64,000 bases of DNA from Vicugna pacos (taxonomy: Eukaryota > Chordata > Mammalia > Artiodactyla > Camelidae), in NCBI RefSeq assembly GCF_048564905.1, contig NC_133006.1, positions 26,161,501 to 26,225,500 on the forward strand, in the 5' to 3' direction. Under the pieces are notes generated by a model. The model was not told where the DNA came from and did no database searches. It saw nothing but the letters and a program-made list of their open reading frames with translations. The position numbers and the translations under genes were made by a program. Every line of letters begins with the position of its first letter. Within the stretch, counting starts at the first letter, position 1. Of this stretch, positions 1 to 11,819 are shown piece after piece.

Positions 1-1154
1 CCCAAGGTTTAGGTCCTTCTTTGAATCCCATCTACGGGAAGAAGGCATAACAGTGACCCGGCAGGGGAAAAAGAACCACTTGTGACTTTTTTTGTGTGTT
101 TTTTCAATTGGGAAGTTGATTCTTGCAAACAAGCAAGCAAGCAAACAAACAAACCTATTCGGATTATTTCAATTTAAAAAGAAATTGTAAAACCACAGAC
201 ACTTTCTACATATCTATACTGGGGTCTTCACTATTTCAGAGGAAGATTGAAAAAATTTTCAAAGTGACACGTATAAAAAAATTTTTTTTTTTATTAACAT
301 CAACAGTAGGAGTGAAGCAGAACTTCGTTTTAACGTTGTGAGGACTGACTACACATACAGAAGACTCATTGTTTTTAAAAAATGTTTAATTTGGGGCTAA
401 GAAGTATATTCACATGTTTCAAAGTTAAAACATATTAAATGGTACAGGGAAAAGTCTCCTTCTGTCCTATACTTCATCCACCTACATGATCATTTCCAAC
501 TTCTATAGGTAAACTCTATGTATAGTTGCTTAAGTATCCTTTCTAATTTTCTGTACACAATTATTTATATAATTTCTTGTTTTCCCTTCTTTTCTTAAGA
601 CAGAATGTTTACATACCGTGCTGAAATTTGCTTTTGTCGCATAACAATATAACATGGAATCTTTGTTATCATTAAAGAGCTTTCAAACAGTACACTTGGA
701 AAAATCAGAGCTTATTTTCAAAAAAGTTGGCATATTCAGCAGAAGTTGAATCTGAAATGTTCTAACTGTTTGGATCGTCTAAGAGAAAACATACAGGAGG
801 AGGAGGCTTTGTGAAACTGCAGAGCAGGGGGGAAGATGACACACATAATATTCTTCCACAATAGGGAACACAGCACAGAACACTGCCTAAACTCATGAGC
901 ATTCACAGAATCCTGAAATAGGGGCTCCTAAACGGTTTGGTGATGAAAGGAAATTATGTATTAATTTAACACATATTTACTAATCTCACCACTCTTCACA
1001 ATGCAATCATTTGCTGTTATTCTGTGTGTGGTGGATGTTGAAGATATGATACATGAATATATTGTTTATTATGTATATAATAAATTGAATGTTGTTATGA
1101 ATATTGTTATATAGAGAACATTTCCAATATTCAAAAAAATTTCCTTGTGCCCTG

Positions 1155-1625
1155 TAGTAGTCAGAAAAGTGGCTCCCAAAGATGTTCACATCCTAATCCT
1201 TGAAATCTATGAATATCTTATTGTACATGGTAAAAGGGAATTTGCAAAGGTGATTAAGTTAAAGATCTTGAAATAAGGTGTTTATCTTGAATTACCAAGA
1301 TTGGCCCAATGTAATCACGAGGGTCCTTCTGAGGGGTCAGAGTCGGAGAAGGAGATGTGCCACAAATGCACAGGTCTGAGAGATGCAGGGCTATTAGCCA
1401 AGGAGTGCCTGTTGCCTCTAGTAGCTGGAAAATGCAAAACAAAAAACAAACAAACAAACAAAAACAAAAAACAAAAACCATATCCTCCTCTAGAGCTTAT
1501 CAAGGGAATGCAGTCCCACTGATCCATTTTAGACTTCTGACCTATAGAAGTATAAGATAATGTATTTATGTTGTTTTAAATCACTAAGTTTGTGGTAATT
1601 TATTACAATAGCAATAGGAAACCAA
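1155..1625 (+). repeat. Old interspersed repeat, family not assigned
   Basis: The text resembles a common ancient mammalian repeat with the recurring phrases 'gatgttcacatcctaatcc', 'ggcccaatgtaatcac' and 'ccactaagtttgtggtaa'. I recognise the pattern but cannot name the family securely. A CAAA-rich simple repeat sits inside it at about 1436-1478. Short open frames over this element are not genes. Confidence 0.55.
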
Positions 1626-1850
1626 TACTGTCCTTTCCCAGTCAGTCACACCTCCACCCCAGTCCAGGCAACTACAGATCTGCTTTCTCTCATGATAGTT
1701 TTGCCTTTTCTGGAATTTCTTATAAATCATACACTATGTGCACTTTTGTCCTGGCTTCTTTCGCTCAGATATATAGATATATCCTTGGTTCCTGGCACAG
1801 ATCTCCTGAAACCCTTGTAATTTCCTGAGTGATAAGAACATTAGGATAAC
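1626..1850 (-). mobile_element. L1 3'-end fragment
   Basis: The plus strand reads as the reverse complement of an L1 3' region. It has the typical run from 'ctccaccccagtccaggcaac' through 'ttttgccttttctggaatttc' to 'tggcttctttcgctcag'. It belongs to the block of left-side insertions missing from the right outer repeat. Ends are estimated. Confidence 0.55.
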
Positions 1851-1860
1851 CCTTTGTTCT

Positions 1861-2540
1861 ATTGAGGTGACTGTGGGTGTGCTCTTGGATAGATCCAAGA
1901 TGGCGGCTGGTCACCAGAAAGGCCAACCCAGAATTAGAAGGCTGGAATTTTCAGCTCCATTAGTATGGAGTTCAGAGCGCTTCCAGGTTGGTAAATACAT
2001 CGACCACCCAGGGAGGGTGAGGCACCCCAACTGCACAAGGACAGAAGCTCCTGTGCTCAGGACCTTTCCAGACCTTGCCTGAAGTATCTCTTCACTTGGC
2101 CATTCATCTACATCTTTTAGCGTATCTTCATAAACTGACAAATGTGCTTCCCTGAGCTCTATGAGCTTCTCTTTCAAACTGATAGAACCCAAGGAGGGAG
2201 TTGTTGAACCATCCACTTTATAGTCTGTTGGTCAGAAGCACGGGTGGCAACCTGGGTTTTGTACTGGTGTCTGAAGTGTGTGTGTGTGTGTGTGTCTGTG
2301 TCTGTGTGTGTCTGTGTGTGTCTGTGTGTGTGTGAGACAGACAGACAGGGACAGAAGTGAGGGCAGTCTTGTAGGATTGAGTCCTTAATCTGTGGGATCT
2401 GACACTATCTCTGGGTAGATAGTTTCAGCTTTGAGTAACATAGGAAACCCAAGTGCTATCCCAGAGAATTACTTAATCTGGGGAAAAAACCTCTACATAT
2501 TTGGTGAACAGAAGTAACCAGAAGTGAAGTGGTCTGTTAA
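1861..2540 (+). mobile_element. LTR-type fossil, probably a solo LTR, family not assigned
   Basis: The stretch contains phrases I associate with an old mammalian LTR: 'tccaagatggcggctggtcacc', 'gtcagaagcacgggtggcaac' and 'gtgggatctgacactatctc'. A related, shorter fragment lies at about 62600-62780. No internal retroviral region is visible next to it. It is an ancient broken relic, and a class III (ERVL-like) origin is only a guess. Confidence 0.4.
2274..2335. repeat. (TG)n microsatellite
   Basis: An imperfect TG dinucleotide run with TCTG interruptions, lying inside the LTR-type fossil. It is a simple sequence repeat with no visible function. Confidence 0.9.
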
Positions 2541-3690
2541 AAATAAAGGAGACTCACAGGCGAGAAACACACTGTGGGGAAGAATTTCCCTACCCAGCTG
2601 GAAAACTGGAGTTTTTCTCATTTGAATATGTATATATGCATATATATGAGGGAGAGGAAGGTTTCCTGATTATTATAAATTTTTTTCATAACAGTTCATA
2701 TTTCTATTTACTTATAGTTGATTACACTGTTCCTACAGATTCAAGAATGGAGGTAATAGGTAATACTGCTAAGACTTCATATACGTCAGGGACAGTCTTC
2801 TCCCCCTCCTGCTTCACCAGACTCTGGACTCTCCTCTTTTAAGTCTCAGCTCTTAGTTTCTTAGTCACTTTGTTCTGTTTTCCTTGTGTTGCCCCTTTCC
2901 CCTTTATTTTCACTTTTTTTTTCATGAAGTACTGCAAAGTTTGATCTTAAGTTTCATCTTGGCAGGACCAGACCTGAATGTCACCCATACGGAACTTTTG
3001 GGCTTTTCCTCTACCAACCCTCTTCAGCTAAACTGGCTTTTTCTTTTTCAGAGTCCTGGGTCTCCCCTGTGGTTAAGACGCAGAGGGAGCATGACTCAGA
3101 GACTTAGAGCAGTGAGAGCCCTCTCAAGTCTGGCTTGTCTGGCTGCCTCTGCTCCCGCTGAAATGCTGTCAATTTTTTTTAAATACATTTCATGTGATAC
3201 AACAAATTGCTATTCTTCACAAATACCAGAAAATGGACAATTTCACGTGGGATAAATAGCAACAGTTTAGTGTCCAAGGGAAGGATACTACCAGTGTTTG
3301 AAAGTCTCTATTTTGCCAAATGATTTACATGTCATTTCAGTTAAGCCAACTGATAAACTTCATTGTTTTAGTCAACATGACTGTTAAGCACCATCGTCTC
3401 CCTATTGCATATTTGAAACCGAGAAATACCTTCCATATGAAGTTGTAAAAACTTCTAGAAGAGAAATGATTTGGCTGCCTATTAAAAGGGTCCAGTGGCT
3501 AAGAAAATTTTTCTTCTCTTAGCACAGCTGTGCATCTTTTGGATGAAAGCAACTAAATGAACTTGATAAAAATACTGAGAAGTAGTCCTGAAGGCTCTTC
3601 TGTTGATCAAAAATTCTTGAGAATGCATTGGTCAGAGTGAAAACTGAAATCCTCAAAGGAGATATGAAATAAAAGGGAACTATGTCTGGT

Positions 3691-3764
3691 GGCTCTGTGG
3701 CTTAGTTGGTGAAAGCGCCTGTCTAGTAAACAGGAGATCCTGGGTTCGAATCCCAGCAGGGCCT
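3691..3764 (+). tRNA. tRNA-Thr-AGT: tRNA-Thr (AGT), left arm
   Basis: A 74-nt cloverleaf with acceptor GGCTCTG pairing with CAGGGCC (one G-U) and discriminator T. The anticodon loop CTAGTAA gives anticodon AGT, read as IGT after wobble A-to-I editing. The B box GGTTCGAATCC is intact. A TTTT Pol III terminator follows at about 3774. The gene's first base is also the outer boundary of the near-identical arm. Its partner at 38738-38811 is identical. Confidence 0.97.
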
Positions 3765-6700
3765 CAAAGGGTATTTTGCCATTGGAGACGACTGGAATTT
3801 ACATCTTCATGAAGTACCAGGAGTATGGACAGCTTTAGCCAAAAGATATTACTTTAAAAAGAAGTGTAATAATAATTACAATTCTCCAAATAGCCCATGA
3901 GAGCAATATGAAAACATCTGTGCTGGAAACTCAAAAACTCAAAACATGTCTTCTGATATTATGAGATGAGCATTAAAATTGCCTGGAATAAGTGAGTTTG
4001 CTTCTTGGTCTTACTTTTCTTGTAGATCACTTGTAGATGAAGTCTCAGACACTCCCAGTTAGGTTTTGTGTGATCTCTGTGACTCTTTACTATTTTTGCC
4101 TCCTAGGACCTTTACCACAGTGTGGACAGTGTAAGTATTTGTCCTTCTTGAATGACTCATTAAATGGTCACTCTTTCATCTTCCCCTACCCTGCCCCCAA
4201 TTTTGCGACAAATAGCTTTTGGCCCACTGACTAGCACCTTAGTGTCATGCTTCAACAAATTTAGTGAACATATGAATCACCTGGTGATCCATTCAAATGC
4301 AAGTTTTAAATCAGTACAATTGTATTGGGGCCTGAAACTAAGCATTTCTGGATGAGTGATGTCTGCTACTGTTACATGGATGATACTTTCTGTAGCAAGA
4401 TTAGGGACTTAATGATGTTTCAGTGGATTTGCTTATCACCTCTATACTTTCATATGTTTATTGCTCTTTTCCATACACAATTAAAATTGGAACTCTTTCT
4501 ACTCATTCACCTTTAGTCAATTCATCCGACGAAAAATAAATAAATAAAAGAATAAAGAAAAATTGTAATATGAATTATAGTATCAATCAAGTACTGTTAT
4601 AACAATTTTCTCCTTTTTATGTCATAAGAGACTCTAGAATACACCAGAAATTTTGCAAGGAGAAGAAATAGGAATATCTCTAAACAAGGATAAAAGGAAT
4701 ACTGACACACAGAATCCTTTTTTAAAAGATTCAGGCAACTTTTTGATCTGAAAAGTCTTTGCGCATTTACTAAACAAATAACTGTAAGAAACAAAAAACA
4801 TAGAGCTGTAAAATTCAATTAAACCTTGAGATTTGAGATTTTCTTGTTTGCCTCCTATATTTCTTTGACATAGAAGAAATCTTTTAAAACCATTTATCAT
4901 TCTCCACAAATATTCTCCTCCCCACTCTCAGTAATGTGCACAACATTTCTCAAGCAATGGGTTACTTTCAAGTAGTTCCTTGCTTCTCCCCTTAATAATC
5001 TAACAGGCTGATTTCTCATTTTGTGAGCCATTCGGGAGGGCTGCAATGTGTCAGAATACTTGTTTCATAGATCACGTGGGGTGGAATGCTGACTATCATT
5101 AGCAACCAAAGTGAAACACAGTAATATGAACTACTGTTGGGAAGGGTGGATGTTTCATTACACTATTCTCTACAAACTGATTCCCAAACAAGACCTGTAA
5201 ACTCACAGATGTGTCCTTACGAAAGTGTCTTACCCATAATGAAAATCCCATTTCTCTACCCACTAAAGCTAATGGACGCTCATTACTCCTGATTTCCATT
5301 TCATCTCACGTGGTCCCTGAACTTCCTTCAATGACAAGCTTCTCCTCCCTTAAACTCCTCCCCTGGCCTTGCCCTGTGGTTCTTTTGAGCAGCCCCTAGA
5401 CCTGAATGTTTAGTATTTTCCTGGGTGCTTTCTCCTACTGAATCACCTTGCCTTCTGAGACTAAGTTCTATTCATATTAGTACTCCTTCCAGCATATATT
5501 TCATCAAAGTTTGTGTATTGGTAAATGGGATCAAGACTGCGAAAGGTGGAAATGTAGAATGGAAATGCTGAAACGTTGAGGGAAAAAAAGTTACAAGTGT
5601 TCGCACCAACTTCTAAACTGGGCAATCTTTCTTTACGTGAGGCAAAAACACAGACCTCTACATACAGAATTCACGTGGAAAGGACCGCTGTTGCAGACCT
5701 GCATGATCCTTGGTGGCCATGGCCATCAGAGTTTATTCCCTGTAATCGTACCCTCTTCTCCCTCTTCATAATGTTCTTTGATGTTGACTCTGCCATTACA
5801 ATTCCACACTGAAACTGATCCCAGTCAGATTTCCACACCAAACTACAAATGTGCAAACCACAATGATTGTAGCATTTGGCTTCTGAAGCCTTATATTAAA
5901 CACATGCCAAAAAGTCTCACATATCTGGGCACTGACATTAGCATTATGATTCTACCACAGAAACACTACCCCCTCAGATAGCTGCTGGAGTTGTTCCTTC
6001 CTTCGCCTGTTGCGCCTGCATCTCCCACAACTTTCTCATAGAATAACATGCTGGAAACTAACTAATCACTTCCAGATCCACCAGGCTTGCCCTCCCTTCA
6101 ATCTCATATTTCAGTTTCCTGTTGTAGGCCACATAGCCACTTACCACTCCTCAAAATGGACTGCTTAGCTTGCCTGCTAAGTGTACTTACTACTTTCTAA
6201 TGTCCTATATCCCACTAAGGACACAGGGCTTAAACTTGACTCCAGTTACCTCCTCAACTATCAACTTAAAATCAATGGACGATTTTTGCCTGTAGTGTCT
6301 GTGGAATTTTCTCCCCCACTATCTACTGTGGGAGCTCTAATTTGCGCCCCAACAATCTCTTCCTCGTAGAGCCTTTTCCTCGTTCCTGTGTTTTCACAGT
6401 TGTCTCCCTAAATTCCTTATCTGTGCAGCAGCCAAAGGGATCTTTAGCTTGAAACGAAAACTGTCCTTTCTCTTCTTCAAATGTTCACGACTCTCCACAT
6501 CACCTGACAGTACAGTGTGAAGCGGAAGGCCCTGGCAGTTCGGTGGTTTCAGGGCTCTGTGTGTTCTGTCCCGGCTCCTACAATCAGAAAGAGAGATGGA
6601 AATCACAGTCACAGGGTAATAACGCGTAGTTCCTTGTAATCCAGTGCCCTGGGAGCCTGTTATGTTACCCTGCCAAAAGTTAGGGAAGGAATGTGGACTC

Positions 6701-6876
6701 TGCTTTTGAGTTACGTTTGATTATGGCACAGAGTTTCTATTTTGTTAAAGTGTTTCAGAGGAGGAAAAGAAATGCACTGTGGAAGCAAAGTAATTCAGAA
6801 TTATTAGCTCTGGGGACGCCCTGGGAAACGAGCACGCCGTTTCTCCCCATATTATTAAAAACGCGTGTACTGTTGT
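3765..6876. other. No gene recognised between tRNA-Thr and tRNA-Val
   Basis: Moderately AT-rich DNA with only short chance open frames. It is mirrored at 35626-38737 with three of the substitutions seen between the arms (4480, 5551, 6720). I see no protein-coding signature or RNA gene. Confidence 0.6.
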
Positions 6877-6949
6877 GTTTCCGTAGTGTAGTGGTCAGCA
6901 CGTTCGCCTTACACGCGAAAGGTCCCCGGTTCGAAACCAGGCGGAAACA
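6877..6949 (+). tRNA. tRNA-Val-TAC: tRNA-Val (TAC), left arm, with T-stem mismatch
   Basis: A 73-nt gene with acceptor GTTTCCG pairing with CGGAAAC and discriminator A. The anticodon loop CTTACAC gives TAC. The body is almost the tRNA-Val-CAC body found at 17123, so it looks like an isoacceptor change at position 34 of a Val-CAC/AAC-type gene. The T-stem 3' strand reads CCAGG instead of CCGGG, creating a C51-A63 mismatch at base 6939. The right-arm partner keeps the paired G. A TTTT run lies at about 6965. The gene may be transcribed, but tRNA stability could be reduced. Confidence 0.92.
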
Positions 6950-7879
6950 ATGCTTCGCCGGGAATTTTGTCCCTTTAGTGAGAAGCACACATATTTCCTT
7001 CACACCTCGGGGTTCCAGACTTCAAGATAAAAGCTTTTTCCCGCGTTATCTTGAGAACAGCAGCGCTCAATCTGCACCCCCACTTCTTGTCAACCCTCGA
7101 AGCTTGGAGCTTCACTTCACTGAACGATTTCTCTTTAAGAAGAATAAGGATTCCTCGTCCAAAGAGACCAAGTTATGTTTTAAAATTAAATCCTTTCTTC
7201 TTATTGTACTTTTAACACTTCTTCAGGTCGTCTGGATCCAAGGCCTTTCACAATGTGTGGATTACCAGGGTCTTCTTCCAGTCTGTCGCTGGTGTTTTCT
7301 CCCTCTTAATGGACTTCTTGGATGAAAAAGGTGTTCAATTTTTTGTGAGGTCCAGAGTGTCAATCTTTCTTGTACGCTTGGTGCTTATTACATCCTGACT
7401 AACAAATAGTTGTCTATCTCAAAGGTATAGAGTGTTTTTCTAACATTTCTTGCCTAGCCTTTACTGTTTTCACTTTCACCCTGGGTCAATGGGCAAATGG
7501 TTTAAACAGGCACTTCACAAGAGTCAAGCAAATGGCCAGTAAGCAGTTAAGGTATGCCATACCGACAGTACACATAAGTAAATAAAAACAACCAATCAAA
7601 CAAAAAGGCAAAACAAACAAAGTAAAAACAAAAGGAGATATTTCCAAATATCTTGCATCTCCGACGTTGTTGTTGTTGTTGTTTTGTTGTTGTTGTTGTT
7701 GTTACTTTGCCAGAAATATTTTCCAAAAGCTTCAGTATAAAATGTGCACGTCGGGGTGGAAAGACATGGAAGAGGGGAAGGAAGAAATGAACCAGAAAAT
7801 TTTCCTGTCCCCAGGGAACTGCAGGGAGCGCGCCTTTCAGGCAGAGATGGTTGCTTTACTTCACTTCCCTTCCCTTTCC

Positions 7880-8430
7880 TTTTGCTCCTGATTCGCAGGT
7901 CCGCTTTGGTACCCCGACCCGTAGCCTCAGGGACTTCTGCCGCAGTCAGCCTTGCGCTGCGTCTCTCTGCTCGTGTTTCCGCTACACGGCCAACGCCGAG
8001 CCGAAACTTTTCCCGAACCCGGGCGGCGCTGGGGGGTCTGAAGCCGGACGGACAGCATCACCCACGGAGACTTCCCTGGGAGGGGCGACCACTCGCCGCC
8101 ACGAGTGGCCATTTGGGTGCAGAGACCTGCCGCTTCAGAGGGTTCAACGGCCAGTTAGCTGCCTTTAGGCAGGAAAGGAACAGTCCGGCCGGCCTTGGAA
8201 CGGGCTTACAGTGGGTTTACTTGCGTGTGTGATTAGAGACAAGTCTGTAGGGCAGACGTACACGAATTCGGGCGTTGGGGCCCTCGCGGACACGGTACCG
8301 AGGCCGGCAGCGGCACCTCTCTGACGTCGGCAGGACTCAGCATCCCGCTCAGCTCAAGCTGCGCGCCCAGCAGGCAGGGAGGATTCTCCTCGCAACCAGG
8401 GAGCCCGACCATTCCTGGAGTCAACACCGT
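7880..8430. promoter_or_regulatory. CpG-rich island-like segment, left arm
   Basis: Visibly dense in CpG and GC-rich relative to its flanks (for example around 7896-8110 and 8260-8345), and not centred on a tRNA gene. It could be an orphan CpG island or a relic promoter. Open frames crossing it have no recognisable domain. The mirror copy is at about 34072-34622. Confidence 0.5.
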
Positions 8431-9389
8431 GTACAGCGTACTCTGCATTTGCTGGGGTGTATGAGAAAGGAGAGGAGGAAGGAAATGGTTTAATGATGCA
8501 CAGAGTTGATACTGTGTGTGTCCTAGGTACAGATGTTCTAATTTTATTTAAAAAAAAAAACACCACCACCAAATATGGAAAACAGTATTTCTACTTGATT
8601 GTCATGGAAGACATGTTCATATATTAAGGTATGGGGAAGGCATTCTGGCTTATATACGATTTAGCTAAAATTTTATGACTGTTTTGCGACCTACTAAGCA
8701 CACTTGATTCATCTGCTTTATCCATTGAAAAAAAAAAGGGTGCATTGCCAGAACTTAAAATGTCCCTTTTAAAGAGAAAGATAAAATGACTCCTTTCCTG
8801 GGACGTCAAAGCTAGTAGCACTTCGCAGTGCTACTTCCGCGGCTAGACTGACTCGCTGTGTACCTGCTGATCCGTCGTTTTCGAAACCTCGAAAGAATGT
8901 ATCCCGGTCATGTTTGATGTTCTTTGTTCTGATGAGATACTCAACGGTGCTGAAAACCATGCTTCTCTGAAGCAGTTTCTCATAGCTATCTGAGAGGCTG
9001 TCTCCCCACATACAGTCCTCAGTTTGGCTCGAATAAAATTATTTTCTATTTCTATTATAGATTGTCTGTTGATTAATTCCGTCGACTATTGAGGCTAGAA
9101 AAAGGGGGCTACCACATTCACAGAAATTACACTTCCACATCTGAACTACCGGTGCTTCTGCATTCACAGAACACAACAACTGGGGGGCGGCAGATCATTG
9201 GAATTACGGTTAAAGAAGTCAAATTTCCTGGGCTCTCTACAGGGAACACTGCTCTTGTCCCTGGTGGACTAGGGGAAGTCACACAATCAGAATGCTTGGG
9301 AGTTTCTCAAACTTTTTGCGAGAACTTTAGCTGGATTTTGCTTAGATTAGGTCAGACCAGACCTTAAATGCTGTGACCTTTGTCAAGAC

Positions 9390-9417
<28 letters not shown>
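9390..9417 (+). repeat. Poly(A) tract, length differs between arms
   Basis: A 28-A run. The partner T-run at 33083-33112 has 30 bases. It is one of only three simple repeats that change the arm offset. Confidence 0.95.
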
Positions 9418-9421
<4 letters not shown>

Positions 9422-9479
9422 GAAAGCCGTATTTCTAAAAGCGTTGACTGTTGCCTAAACATTTCAAAGCTATTTTATT

Positions 9480-9740
9480 ATGTGACCCTTAAGATTATGG
9501 CCTGGAATCCTCTCTATGGCCACTCCTTCGTTTTCAGCCTCATTTCATACCTCACCGCCCCTTTCCCTCCAACCACACTGTCCTGCTTGCAACCAGTCCC
9601 TCTTATTTACCATGGATGTGTGCACATATTACTTGTTCTACTTCAATTACTTTTTTCTATACCTAGTTAACATCTCCTCAACCTTTAAACTTCACCTCCA
9701 TCATTACACCTTCAGAAGAAATTTCCCTAAAACTTTGTGA
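9480..9740 (+). mobile_element. L2 LINE fragment, left arm
   Basis: The text around 'cctcatttcatacctc', 'aaccacactgtcctgcttgc' and 'ccttcagaagaaatttccct' follows the L2 3' half in order. It is old and eroded, and present in both arms. Confidence 0.5.
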
Positions 9741-10670
9741 ATAAAGCTTCACATTTCTGTTAGAACTGTATACCTCTCTTTTATTTCAAAGGACAAGTAG
9801 GCCGGAAAAAATAAATAAATAAAAAGGCAAAGTTGGGATAAGAAACCTTTGCATTCTGGAGTCTAAGTTTGTGCCATTAAGAACATTACTATACCATGTC
9901 TCTCTCTCACCATCAAAGATCCTTTTCTCAAGGCAGTTTCACATTTTGAGGTGTCTCCTTTGACTAATTTGAAAACTGAAATAAACAAATAACCAAATTG
10001 TCTAAAGAGAGCATATCTATCTGTTGGAAAGTTATGTGGTGGCAAATCAGTTCCTAAATTCCAGCATTCAATGTCAAATATGATTTCTGGAATGTGCGTA
10101 CCTTTATTGAATTCTTGTCTATTTGTCTTTGCCGATTACTTTTGCAGGCTTTTATCCGATCCACGATTTAGCACAGGATTTGGCCATGATTCTCCACCTT
10201 AGTGAGTATTACTCTTTTAACACTGAGAGGGAAAGACGTGATTCTTACAACCAAATTTCCACACCAAGTCAATTTTCTCTATTTTATGGCACTTAATTGA
10301 AAAGAATACACAGTAGTCATTAATCATCCATGCATACATTATCAGTGCCCAACAAAAGTATGTAAGACAATATGATAAACGTGGAAACATGGCAGATTAA
10401 CAGATTGCAAAAATTAGCAGAAGAGCACTCACAGGTGAAAAATTGCTTTCAAGACATGACATTCTACCATATATGTAATGTTTTAAGACTTAAAATTGCT
10501 TAATAATTCAAATGTAGAAATGGAAAACAAAGTTGTATTATGTAAAGTAACCACGGACGATGTCAATCTCTGGGAGTCAGCAGTTTTGTACGTACTTCTA
10601 ACCTCATGACTCGCCCCACGGCTTCTGAAGCCTCATTGAAAAAAGCCTACTTCGGCGCCAGAACCAAGAG

Positions 10671-10743
10671 GGGCCAGTGGCGCAATGGATAACGCGTCTG
10701 ACTACGGATCAGAAGATTCTAGGTTCGACTCCTGGCTGGCTCG
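10671..10743 (+). tRNA. tRNA-Arg-ACG: tRNA-Arg (ACG), left arm
   Basis: A 73-nt gene matching the vertebrate tRNA-Arg-ACG body. The anticodon loop CTACGGA gives anticodon ACG. The T-arm is CTAGG/TTCGACT/CCTGG with one G-U pair, and the discriminator is G. A TTTT terminator follows at about 10753. The partner at 31757-31829 is identical. Confidence 0.97.
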
Positions 10744-11819
10744 CTCGCTCCACTTTTCAAACCCAATCTTCTGCACCTTGACACTCAAAGCAGTTCTTAA
10801 AATTTGCTTCCATTCCACTTACTGTGAAGAGCTCCCTGACTTGACTTTTCTTGTTGCTAGCCCACAACGCAGTCTTGCCCGTTGTTGAACTCGGAAAAAC
10901 TTTCCAAAGGAACGGGATCCAGTCTAACAGATGGCTAATATGGGGAAACATCACATAGAGAAAACTATACACAGTTTCGGATCAAACACGCTTAAAGGGG
11001 GGGTGGGGTGAGGGGGGAGAGGAAGAAAGGAAAGAAGGAGAAAGAAAAAGGAAACAATGCGGGTCTACGAGTGTCTCCCTCACCAATGTTATTCCCGTTG
11101 GGTTTAACCCCGTACCCCGCCTTGCTATGAGAAAGAAAGGAGGCGCTGACGGACGAAATGTTAGATCCAGAAAGGCTGGGGTAATGGGGACAGGATAGCG
11201 GAGCTGGTCTTGACCCCTACCCACTGCATTCAGCCCAGAGCTCGTCTCCCAGCACCGCGACCTCCAGAAGGGCGCTGCAAGATCTGCGGTGCGGGTGCGG
11301 GTCTGAGAAGCTGACCTGGAGGAGAGGCGATCACGAAAGGATCCCGGACAAAGGTGAAAGAGCCCAGGAGGCCTGACGCTGAAGCAACAGCTGGGCAGTG
11401 GTAGCTTTGGGCTGCTGCCACGCTAAACAGATGAGCCCCGCATTCCCCTTCTTTTACCGTTGGGATTCCCGGGAATAGGACACAGTAGAGGAGCCGGGCG
11501 AAATCAGTCAAGTAGGAGAAACACACAAATAAAACCAAACGACTTCCTTAAACTCACTCTTTGATCCTAGGAAAGTGTATTGAGGTTCGACAACGTGTGC
11601 TTGCCAAGAGGCACTAACAGTGGAAGAAATACATACAACCCTCCCTGAAGCCCCCTTTCATTCGCATTTTTAATCTTTAGCCCGTGCCTGAAGCCGTAAT
11701 TGGAAAAGGTGTCTAACATGCAGTCAAGCTCAGCAATACAACAGCTAATATTTGTACACATTTCATACACTTTGAAAACACTCAAAGTGGGATAATTACG
11801 AACTTCTCGTTATGAGAAT

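Larger units (their letters stand above)
1..3690. repeat. Outer, diverged stratum of the palindrome, left side
   Basis: This stretch is an inverted, diverged copy of 38812-about 41640. Clear matches are 1-120 with about 41520-41640, 280-840 with about 40830-41390, 2930-3170 with about 39340-39580, and 3290-3660 with 38830-39190. In the best stretch (3312-3414) I counted about 10 differences in 103 bases. The middle, about 850-2880, holds repeat insertions that the right side lacks, and the right side has its own insertions. Homology still runs at base 1, so the outer repeat continues beyond the window. Alignment was by eye, so internal breakpoints are approximate. Confidence 0.85.

Noticed and set aside
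6693-7325. A 210-codon open frame in both arms
   Set aside because: It runs straight through tRNA-Val-TAC, has no domain and changes at neutral sites between the arms. It is a chance frame.
7744-8232. A 162-codon open frame in the CpG-rich segment
   Set aside because: GC-rich sequence lacks stops by composition. Overlapping frames on both strands are equally open, and no family resemblance is visible.
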